Source of the DNA: Chryseobacterium sp. UBA6632
Lineage (GTDB): Bacteria; Bacteroidota; Bacteroidia; Flavobacteriales; Weeksellaceae
Direction of reading: 5' to 3'
DNA length: 5,421 nucleotides
Assembly: GCA_002455915.1 (NCBI GenBank)
Contig: DKLU01000066.1
Span: 1 to 5,421, forward strand
In this document: positions 1 to 5,392 of the stretch, piece by piece
Numbering within the stretch: the first letter of the stretch is position 1
How the letters are laid out: each line of letters begins with the position of its first letter
Translations under genes and position numbers: made by a program
The notes under the pieces: model-generated
Seen by the model: the letters and a program-made list of their open reading frames with translations, nothing else
Told to the model about the DNA's origin: nothing
Databases searched by the model: none

Positions 1-2292
1 AAACTGTTGGTAAAAGAAGACGGCTCCGGAATGACAAAATACTCATACGGTAGAATGGGAGAAGTACTTTCCGAATTAAGAGCTGTACGAGGTCTTCATA
101 TTCCGGAAATGTATTTCAAAACATATTTTAATTATGATAGCTGGAACCGTATTACAAAAATTAAGTACCCGGATGATGAAATTGTTTCTTATCATTATGA
201 TCGTGGTGGTAATCTTAAATCTGTAAATAATAATATCGGAGAAACATATATTCAGGATATAAATTATAATTTCTATGAGCAACGTTCCAACATAAAATAT
301 GGGAACGGAACCTATCAGAATTATGGTTACGATGTAAAGAACAGAAGATTAAAATCGTATAATTTATTTGATCCTGCCAATAAATCTTTATTGAATAATG
401 TATATAAATATGATGAGTTTTCCAATATTATCTCTATCAAAAACCAGGCAATACCTTATGCTAATGGCATGGGAGGGGCATTTAATTTTGATTTAAATTA
501 TGATACGTTGAACAGATTGGTAGGTACAGCAACAAGAGATGTCGTTACTGATGAAAAAGAGCAAATTATACCTTCTTATTCCGTTGTGCCTTCTACTTAT
601 AAGTTATTAATGAATTATAATGACGTAGGTGGTATTGTTAGAAAAACGCAACATCATGAAAGAGATCAATCTATTGTGCAGGAGAATAGCTATGAACATA
701 GATATGATTATATTCCGGGAACTCATAAACTGGAAAGAGTAACTGATGCTTCTACCGGAAATTTTGATGCCTTCGAATATGATTTAAATGGAAACGCGTT
801 GACGCATGAAGATAATAATGGTAAGAAATACATGTATTGGGATGAGCAGGATCGTATGAGAGCCTTTTATAACGAAAATACAGGAACCTACCAATATTAT
901 ACTTATGATGATAAAGCAGAGAGAGCGATTAAATACGGACTTATAGCGCCTGCACAACTTTATCAGAACGGAGTGCCGGTGAAGATTGATGATCTGAAGC
1001 TATTTGAATATAAAATCTATCCGAATCCCTATGTTACAGTAAGCTCTACAGGGCAGTATACAAAGCATTATTTTGAGGGCTCTAAAAGATTTGCAAGCAG
1101 ACTGAATGATGGGGCTGTAAGATTTGAAGATTCTTCTATTTTATACAGTAAAAATACAGATGCTAAGGCTCCCGAAAAAACAGCCAATGCAGAAGCAGAT
1201 TTTAAAAAATATCTTGAGCAAACAGATTTAGGAAGTGATGTTTCTGTTGAATTGAAAGAAACGTATCAAAGTCCGGATCTATATTATCTGCACGGGGATC
1301 ATTTGGGAACAGCAACATTTGTTACCAATTCTCAGGCAGAAGCCACACAATTTTTCCTAAATTTACCATTCGGAGAAACAATGTTGGAGCAGATGGATGG
1401 ATCTTATAATAACCCGTATAAATTTAATGCGAAAGAACTCGATGAAGATACAGGTTTATACTATTATGGAGCGAGATATTATAATCCGAGATTGAGCATT
1501 TGGTATGGGGTAGATCCGTTGGCTATTTACAACCCTGTAGCAGAATCTGAATTTTATGGAGATGGGCAACATAATGGAGGAGTTTATTTTTGGGGAAATC
1601 TTAATCCTTATATTTATACCTACCAAAATCCTATAAGATATATTGATCCTAATGGGAAACAAGTAGATGCTGTTAGTAAGTATGAAAATCAACCGCATAA
1701 TATTAAATCTTTTGAGACAAATAATTTCAGGATAAATCCAAATACTCAAACTTGGTTCTTTGACCATACAGCCAATGTCAGAAATAAAACTATTAAATTT
1801 GCGGCAGGAATAGTTGGATGGAACCTAGATCCTCAAAATACTGTCATGACAGGACCTGTCCTTGAAAGAGTTAAAAATACTAACTCTGTAAAAAAAGCTC
1901 AAGTTGAACTAGCTAAGTTATTAGGTAAGGATGGGAAAATTGAAAATGGTGAAACTCAAGGGTATTACTATGATATTGGAGAAATTGGAGGGAAAGAGTT
2001 TTGGAAAATAGCAATAAACTCTATGGGAGATTTCCTTTCAGGTAAGTTTTATGATAATACTTTCGTTAAAGAAGAAAATATTTTAGGAAGTTTTTGGGCA
2101 ACAGCAAGAGTAAGTAATGATGGAAAAAATATTATTATGAGTGTTTTTGACAGTAAAACTGTGGGATCTTTAACTGATGGTGTGTTGAAAAGGGATAAAA
2201 GTAGCCAAAGTAGCAAGTTTCACTTATACATGTGGAACACACCTACTAAAGATTTTTTTATTCAATCTTATAAAAATTCAAAACCAAAATAA
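1..2292 (+). CDS. Rhs/YD-repeat polymorphic toxin, 3' part of gene (5' end outside window)
   Basis: The frame is open from base 1, so the TTG at base 7 is not a real start; the gene enters from the left. The 763 visible codons read, in order: several YD repeats (about residue 45 YDSWNRITKIKYPDD, then YDVKNRRL, YDTLNRL, and about residue 260 YDLNGN), the core motif YLHGDHLGT (about 430), and the Rhs-core tail DTGLYYYGARYYNPRLSIW (483-501). VDPLA follows, then NPYIYTYQNP and IDPNG (about 548-552). In known Rhs proteins the YD repeats form a hollow shell that encloses the C-terminal toxin, and a protease step near the DPxG region frees it; the Asp residues of VDP (505) and IDPNG (549) are candidates here. 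After DPNG comes a variable tip of about 209 residues. No cysteine was seen in the visible protein, as is common for exported proteins. An immunity gene starts 10 bases downstream. The delivery route cannot be seen here. The Rhs assignment is firm. Confidence 0.95.
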   Translation, partial: KLLVKEDGSGMTKYSYGRMGEVLSELRAVRGLHIPEMYFKTYFNYDSWNRITKIKYPDDEIVSYHYDRGGNLKSVNNNIGETYIQDINYNFYEQRSNIKYGNGTYQNYGYDVKNRRLKSYNLFDPANKSLLNNVYKYDEFSNIISIKNQAIPYANGMGGAFNFDLNYDTLNRLVGTATRDVVTDEKEQIIPSYSVVPSTYKLLMNYNDVGGIVRKTQHHERDQSIVQENSYEHRYDYIPGTHKLERVTDASTGNFDAFEYDLNGNALTHEDNNGKKYMYWDEQDRMRAFYNENTGTYQYYTYDDKAERAIKYGLIAPAQLYQNGVPVKIDDLKLFEYKIYPNPYVTVSSTGQYTKHYFEGSKRFASRLNDGAVRFEDSSILYSKNTDAKAPEKTANAEADFKKYLEQTDLGSDVSVELKETYQSPDLYYLHGDHLGTATFVTNSQAEATQFFLNLPFGETMLEQMDGSYNNPYKFNAKELDEDTGLYYYGARYYNPRLSIWYGVDPLAIYNPVAESEFYGDGQHNGGVYFWGNLNPYIYTYQNPIRYIDPNGKQVDAVSKYENQPHNIKSFETNNFRINPNTQTWFFDHTANVRNKTIKFAAGIVGWNLDPQNTVMTGPVLERVKNTNSVKKAQVELAKLLGKDGKIENGETQGYYYDIGEIGGKEFWKIAINSMGDFLSGKFYDNTFVKEENILGSFWATARVSNDGKNIIMSVFDSKTVGSLTDGVLKRDKSSQSSKFHLYMWNTPTKDFFIQSYKNSKPK
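1531..1665 (+). repeat. Direct repeat copy 1: Rhs core end (NPVAESEFYGDG...DPNGKQV)
   Basis: These 135 bases recur at 2824-2958 with 11 mismatches by eye (124/135). The longest identical run is 46 bases (1568-1613 against 2861-2906). The copies are 1,293 bases apart, a multiple of three, so they are in the same reading frame. Both copies end at the same codon, after KQV, where the two toxin tips diverge completely. This is the constant-to-variable junction of the Rhs protein. Confidence 0.95.
1663..2289 (+). other. C-terminal toxin domain CT1 of the Rhs protein (family not recognised)
   Basis: This is the variable tip after the core motif DPNGKQ; homology with the downstream repeat copy ends at base 1665, which marks the module boundary. 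The tip has about 209 residues and no cysteine. The first part is polar (Asn, Lys, Gln rich), the middle has a helical stretch (KKAQVELAKLLGKDGK), and the last part looks beta-rich (ILGSFWATARVSNDGKNI, MSVFDSKTVGSLTDG, then FHLYMWNTP). I do not recognise the family and see no clear nuclease HNH, HxxD or deaminase motif. The adjacent immunity candidate is membrane-anchored and so probably faces the periplasm, which suggests that CT1 acts on the envelope rather than on nucleic acid. A target such as cell-wall precursors (colicin M has an anchored periplasmic immunity protein) is only an analogy. The toxin role rests on position, not on motifs. Confidence 0.6.
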
Positions 2293-2302
2293 TAAGCTTA
2301 AA

Positions 2303-2701
2303 ATGAAGTTTAAAATTTTAATATTACTATTGATAATAATATTTTTTTTTCTAGTAAAACTTTTTCTTTCAGATTTCTTTTATAATAAAAAAGAGGTTCA
2401 TATTGTTGATAAATATGTTGTACTAGAGGTTAATGGGGAGTATAATCTAATGAATAAAGAGGATCATGGATATAGTCTAGTAGTTCCTAGTGTTTCAAAT
2501 GTATATACAAGTCAAAAGGAAATTATTGTTGTATCCAATTTAGAGGGAAATATGTTTATAAACTATAATTATAAAAGTAAATACTCTACTCCGGAAAATA
2601 AATATTATTATGATATAAAACAAAAAAAGGTTCAGGAAATAAGCGAAGAAGAGTTTTTAAAAAAAATAAAAAATTACAATTTAGTTTTGCAATTAAAATA
2701 A
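2303..2701 (+). CDS. Membrane-anchored small protein, probable immunity protein for CT1 (DUF3997-like?)
   Basis: This is a 132-residue protein that starts 10 bases after the rhs stop, the standard place for a cognate immunity gene. Residues about 4-23 are almost all Ile, Leu and Phe, preceded by MKFK and followed by SDFFYNKKE. That fits an uncleaved signal anchor with the remainder in the periplasm; there is no lipobox cysteine. The rest is a small soluble domain with beta-strand character (VHIVDKYVVLEV, YSLVVPS, EIIVVSN), then YYYDIKQKKV and EEEFLKKIKNY. The order of an 'I..VSN' strand, a YYYD strand and a final EEF helix resembles my memory of DUF3997 proteins, but this is a weak match. It contains no cysteine, unlike the three later small genes. 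It probably shares the rhs transcript; no Shine-Dalgarno is visible, only an A-rich leader. Neutralisation of CT1 in the periplasm is inferred from position and topology. Confidence 0.75.
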   Translation: MKFKILILLLIIIFFFLVKLFLSDFFYNKKEVHIVDKYVVLEVNGEYNLMNKEDHGYSLVVPSVSNVYTSQKEIIVVSNLEGNMFINYNYKSKYSTPENKYYYDIKQKKVQEISEEEFLKKIKNYNLVLQLK

Positions 2702-2744
2702 CCAAAGCACTTCAATATTTTGTTAATTGTAATTAATTCTTAAT

Positions 2745-2780
2745 AAAAGGCTGTTTTCACAAGTTGAGAAACAGCTTTTT
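2745..2780 (+). terminator. Rho-independent terminator after the rhs-immunity pair
   Basis: The left arm AAAAGGCTGTTTT (2745-2757) pairs with AAACAGCTTTTT (2769-2780), with one bulged G, around a short loop, and the right arm runs into a T5 tract. It lies 44 bases after the immunity stop. It separates the expressed rhs unit from the orphan toxin cassette, which adds to the silencing of that cassette. Confidence 0.8.
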
Positions 2781-2794
2781 AATTTATCATTCGA

Positions 2795-2811
2795 GGACAT
2801 AGCAGATGTCC
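2795..2811 (+). repeat. Small perfect inverted repeat upstream of the orphan tip
   Basis: GGACAT and ATGTCC (6 bp each) flank the 5-base loop AGCAG. The right arm contains an ATG (2806) that is in frame with the orphan Rhs sequence. No T-tract follows, so it is not a terminator. It may be a chance palindrome or a trace of the event that placed the cassette here. Confidence 0.4.
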
Positions 2812-2823
2812 AGAATTTATAAT

Positions 2824-2958
2824 AACCCTGTAGCAGAATCTGAATTCTATGGAGATGGGTAACATAATGGAGGAGTTTATTTTTGGGGAAATCTTAATCC
2901 TTATATATATACATATCAGAATCCTGTAAAATATATTGATCCCAATGGTAAGCAAGTA
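2824..2958 (+). repeat. Direct repeat copy 2: displaced Rhs core end, with TAA at 2860
   Basis: This is the partner of 1531-1665. The first 83 bases have only two mismatches, one of them creating the stop; the other nine cluster in the last 52 bases. Upstream of 2824 similarity fades within a few codons (ATTTAT-AAT against ATTTAC), so the copied segment is short and starts inside the Rhs core. Downstream of 2958 the sequence changes to a different toxin tip. Confidence 0.95.
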
Positions 2959-3546
2959 CTTTCTCCCTTTATAGCCCCACCTCCTCCACTTGTTCCGGGT
3001 GCTATTCCTTCTAGTAATAAAAAAGGAGGAGCATATTACAGACCAGGAATACCTTTTTCTGTTTTTGATACAAGTGCTTTAGTAGAAGGATTTAATGCAA
3101 AAGTAGGAACCAGCTCTGCTGTTATATTAGGATTTACTTCATTAGCTCATCATACTTTTAGAGTATTATTTGCTGATAAACTCAAACCTGAAAATGATTA
3201 TTTAAAGGGTAGAACACATGGGATCGACTGGAAAGATGATGATGCTTTTAAAAGAGCTCGTGACAGTAAAAATCCTCAAGGAAAATGGGGAAGTAAAGAA
3301 GATTTGGATTATGCTGGAGAAAAAGCAGCAACACTATCACCAGGTCCTTTAGGTAAAAATGGTAAAGCCACTAAAGGTAATTTTCAAGATTTTCCAATAA
3401 ATCCAAATAATACGAGTACAGTTTATAATCCTGATGGCACTCAATCAAAACCGGATAAGATACGTGTAAGAAACAATGGAAACGGAACGTTTCATGGTTT
3501 TCCTATAAACTCAAAAACCGCAGGATCTATTATAAATAAAAAATAA
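2824..3546 (+). pseudogene. Orphan (displaced) Rhs C-terminal toxin cassette CT2, silent: no start, in-frame stop
   Basis: This begins with the Rhs core end (NPVAESEFYGDG), then has TAA at 2860 where the expressed copy has CAA (Gln), a single C-to-T change. The frame is then open for 227 codons: HNGGVYFWGNLNPYIYTYQNPVKYIDPNGKQV split by no further stop, a proline-rich linker (FIAPPPPLVPG), a mildly hydrophobic stretch (SAVILGFTSLAHH, about 3118-3156), and a C-terminal polar domain. That domain carries THGIDWKDDDAFKRARDS (from 3214), GKWGSKEDLDYAGEKAATL (from 3283) and IRVRNNGNGTFHGFPI (3460-3507). The compact His/Arg-rich ending is like small secreted RNases of the BECR type (barnase, EndoU, colicin E5/D, RelE); R3463, R3469 and H3493 (base positions of the codons) are candidate catalytic residues. 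This fold is inferred, not shown. No ATG or GTG lies in the open frame and the only TTG is at 3304, inside the toxin domain. It should be expressed only after fusion to an rhs gene. Confidence 0.85.
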
Positions 3547-3549
3547 AAT

Positions 3550-4056
3550 ATGTTTGAAATTAAAACAAAGGGTAAGAAGATTATCTTAAAAGAATCGGAT
3601 CCAGAAGATATTGAAGTTAGAGAAGCTATTTATACAATATATAATGGAGATTATAGTTTCATGATACTCATAAATTGGAACAATTTTGAAATATCAATGG
3701 ATGGAGTTAGCTTTTCTCAAATTTATGATGATGTAGTAAATATGCTAGAATTTATTAATTTGTGTGAAGAAAAATTTTCCATATCTTTTCTAGACTCATG
3801 TTTTACTACTAGATGGCATTTTTCAATTAAAGATGAAATTATTAAAGTAGTAGCTGATTGGATTGATATTGCTTCTTATGGAAATGAAAATATAACTTTA
3901 GAAAATTTAAAAAAAGTGTCTGATACTATTATAATTAATAAAAATGATTTTAAAAAAGAGTGGAATAATCTTCTTAAAATTATTAAGCAGGATCTAATAA
4001 GTGCAGGTTATGACGATCGTTTAGAAGGATTTGAATATCTACATACATTAAACTAG
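3550..4056 (+). CDS. Probable cytoplasmic immunity protein for the orphan toxin CT2
   Basis: This 168-residue protein starts 3 bases after the CT2 stop, so the two would be translationally coupled if CT2 were fused to an active rhs gene. There is no signal peptide or membrane segment. It is acidic, with the order beta (FEIKTKGKKIILKE), beta (YSFMILINWNNFEISMDGV), helix (DDVVNMLEFINLCEEKF), beta (WHFSIKDEIIKVVADW), and a C-terminal helical part (NDFKKEWNNLLKIIKQDL). It has two cysteines. I do not recognise a named family, but the layout of a two-stranded front, a central helix and a C-terminal helix with a conserved-looking Trp is common among immunity proteins of nuclease toxins. Since the CT2 frame is silent, the gene must have its own promoter to be expressed; I could not identify one with confidence inside 2781-3549. 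It may now work as a stand-alone protector against neighbours that carry CT2. Confidence 0.75.
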   Translation: MFEIKTKGKKIILKESDPEDIEVREAIYTIYNGDYSFMILINWNNFEISMDGVSFSQIYDDVVNMLEFINLCEEKFSISFLDSCFTTRWHFSIKDEIIKVVADWIDIASYGNENITLENLKKVSDTIIINKNDFKKEWNNLLKIIKQDLISAGYDDRLEGFEYLHTLN

Positions 4057-4188
4057 ATTTTATTTAGAAATAAAAAAATATTTTTTGGAAACATTGAAGA
4101 AAAAGCAAGAGATTGAGTGAAGCAAAATGTTTTGATAATTTGTGGATATGATTGAAGAATAAATATATTCAAAAAATAATGAAAAAAT
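4057..4188 (+). other. Gene-free AT-rich spacer, possible decayed coding remnant
   Basis: These 132 bases hold no open gene. An AT-only inverted repeat (TTTTATTT at 4058-4065, AAATAAAA at 4068-4075) sits directly after the immunity stop but has no GC core, so it is a poor terminator. From about 4087 one frame reads like a short protein tail, GNIEEKARD-stop-VKQNVLIICGYD-stop-RINIFKK-stop, where both internal stops are TGA, one change from TGG (Trp). It may be the worn end of a lost toxin that once preceded the next gene, or chance. Confidence 0.3.
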
Positions 4189-4533
4189 ATGATAGAATCA
4201 CAAGACATTAATATCCCCAGATATTTTTTAAAAAAGCCAGGTGTATTTCACATTAGAAATGTAGAAGAATATAGGCTGTTTTTAGAGAGTTATTGCATAG
4301 GAAAACAATTAGATTATCATTATTTTAAAATAAAGTTTAATAAATTTCTGATTGAAAACTCTAAGGAAAAGTTGATGTATAATGAAGATAGTGAATATCC
4401 CGATTGGGTTGCAATTATTAGATTTAGTTCTTCATCCAATGATTATTTAACATTAGAAATACTAAAAGATAAAATGGAGCATTTTATTGCGGAAAATAAA
4501 GATGATAAAATAATTGCTGAAATTTTCAATTAA
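4189..4533 (+). CDS. Hypothetical protein, 114 residues, possible orphan immunity protein
   Basis: The start is the ATG at 4189, in an A-rich context (AAAAAAT before it) as is usual in Bacteroidota; an earlier ATG at 4179 gives only a short dead-end peptide in another frame. The protein is soluble, with no signal or membrane segment, and has one cysteine. It begins with a short polar leader (SQDINIPRYFLKKPG), then a helix (NVEEYRLFLESYCIG), a basic/aromatic stretch (LDYHYFKIKFNKFLIENS), an acidic turn (NEDSEYPDWVAIIRF) and a final helix (TLEILKDKMEHFIAEN). I do not recognise it. Its size, its place between two immunity-type genes and its AT-rich composition fit an orphan immunity gene whose toxin has been lost, but no motif proves this. 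It may share a transcript with the gene at 3550; the strong terminator at 4577-4612 would end that unit. Confidence 0.7.
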   Translation: MIESQDINIPRYFLKKPGVFHIRNVEEYRLFLESYCIGKQLDYHYFKIKFNKFLIENSKEKLMYNEDSEYPDWVAIIRFSSSSNDYLTLEILKDKMEHFIAENKDDKIIAEIFN

Positions 4534-4551
4534 AGCTTACAAAACATTTGT

Positions 4552-4568
4552 TCGCAGATATCGCAGAT
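4552..4568 (+). repeat. Short tandem repeat TCGCAGAT x2
   Basis: TCGCAGAT occurs at 4552-4559 and again at 4561-4568, with one base between. Similar 'TTTCGCAGATT' strings are, from memory, dispersed in flavobacterial intergenic regions; this could be a fragment of that repeat. It sits between the 4533 stop and the terminator, with no evident role. Confidence 0.4.
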
Positions 4569-4576
4569 TTACTACT

Positions 4577-4612
4577 AGATTAGCGTACTAACTTAATACG
4601 CTAATTTTTTTT
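4577..4612 (+). terminator. Rho-independent terminator between the third and fourth small genes
   Basis: ATTAGCGTA (4579-4587) pairs perfectly with TACGCTAAT (4597-4605) around a 9-base loop, extendable by G-T and A-T pairs, and is followed by a run of eight T (4605-4612). This is the best terminator in the window, 45 bases after the preceding stop. It isolates the barstar-like gene as a separate transcription unit. Confidence 0.88.
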
Positions 4613-4646
4613 ATTTTAAAAGAAATATTTTACAAAGTTTATTCTA

Positions 4647-5360
4647 ATGAATATCATAATTAAATATGAAGATTTAGTTATAATTGAATCATCATCGATT
4701 AAAATGACATCTTTCAGTAACAGTTTCGGAAAAGAATTTATTCTGGAAAATATTTTATTTCTGAGTAAAGAGATTGATTGGGACACATTTTATATGCAGA
4801 TTATTCGTTTTACGATTGAAATAATAGATAGTGATGGAGATAAAGAAGTTGTATACAATTTTACATTTAGAATCGAAGACTCTGTTCTCACGGAAGATAA
4901 AATTGTTTTAATAGGAATTCCTATAATAGATTATAACGGAGATAATTATAATCAATACATTATTGATATACTCATGCTTTGGTCAAAAAATATTCAGGCT
5001 GATTTCCTGAATTTAGATGAAGATTTAAAAAAGGCATACAATTCATGTTGCAGAATATGGAATAAGTCGAATCTAATTATTAATACATACAATGAAATTG
5101 ATTTAAATAGAGTGAAATCTGATATAGATTTTTATAATCTAATGGCAGACACATTATTAGGAACAAAAGGATATATTGGACATGACTCTTACACATTTGA
5201 AGATAGGCTAGAGCGAATACTTCTCAATATTGAGGACAATGTAATTATCAGTCTGCTAAATTATGAAAATCTAAAATTAAATATAAATACTAACGACTGG
5301 CCATATATTGATAAGGCTTTTAGGAAAAAATATAATAAGATTATGTTTATTATGAATTGA
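4647..5360 (+). CDS. Barstar-like immunity protein with a long N-terminal extension
   Basis: This is a 237-residue soluble protein. Residues about 142-237 follow the barstar layout: a first strand and turn (LIINTYNEIDL), helix 1 (DIDFYNLMADTLL), the loop-helix segment at 176-188 (YIGHDSYTFEDRL), a second strand (NVIISLLNYENLKLNI), a helix (PYIDKAFRKKYNK) and a final strand (IMFIMN). Barstar (about 90 residues) binds and blocks barnase; its binding segment is YYGENLDALWD. Aligned by eye, Tyr29 (here Y176), Gly31 (G178) and Asp39 (D186) are kept, Asn33 is Asp (D180), and Asp35 is replaced by Tyr, so the target is probably not barnase itself. The first ~140 residues are an unrecognised beta-rich region (IIRFTIEIIDSDGDKEVVYNFTF) ending in CCRIWNKS; barstar itself lacks this. 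There is no cognate toxin in the window; the gene lies between two terminators and so stands alone. It probably protects against an RNase tip of related strains. Confidence 0.75.
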   Translation: MNIIIKYEDLVIIESSSIKMTSFSNSFGKEFILENILFLSKEIDWDTFYMQIIRFTIEIIDSDGDKEVVYNFTFRIEDSVLTEDKIVLIGIPIIDYNGDNYNQYIIDILMLWSKNIQADFLNLDEDLKKAYNSCCRIWNKSNLIINTYNEIDLNRVKSDIDFYNLMADTLLGTKGYIGHDSYTFEDRLERILLNIEDNVIISLLNYENLKLNINTNDWPYIDKAFRKKYNKIMFIMN

Positions 5361-5392
5361 TTAAGTGAAATAATGAAATTTGAGCAGAAAAA

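Noticed and set aside
76..282. Reverse-strand open frame of 68 codons
   Set aside because: It lies wholly inside the rhs gene, and its Ile-rich translation is the antisense of Tyr/Asn/Asp-rich YD repeats.
1456..1767. Reverse-strand open frame of 103 codons
   Set aside because: Shadow of the rhs core and toxin junction; the protein has no recognisable feature, and the + strand frame is clearly coding.
1531..2958. Direct repeats as ends of a transposon or an insertion sequence
   Set aside because: Both copies are coding Rhs core in the same frame, no transposase or integrase lies between them, and no terminal inverted repeats are seen.
3304..3546. Free 80-residue protein starting at TTG 3304
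   Set aside because: The frame is open far upstream and continuous with Rhs-core sequence; TTG 3304 falls inside the toxin domain, with no ribosome site, so this is the tail of the orphan tip.
4058..4086. AT-only inverted repeat and A/T runs after the 3550 gene as a terminator
   Set aside because: There is no G-C pair in the stem and the first loop is only two bases, so it would not make a stable hairpin.
4113..4142. Possible Bacteroidota promoter (TTG, 20 bases, TAATTTG) before the 4189 gene
   Set aside because: The -7 element lacks one base of TAnnTTTG and such strings are common in AT-rich sequence; position is reasonable but support is too weak.
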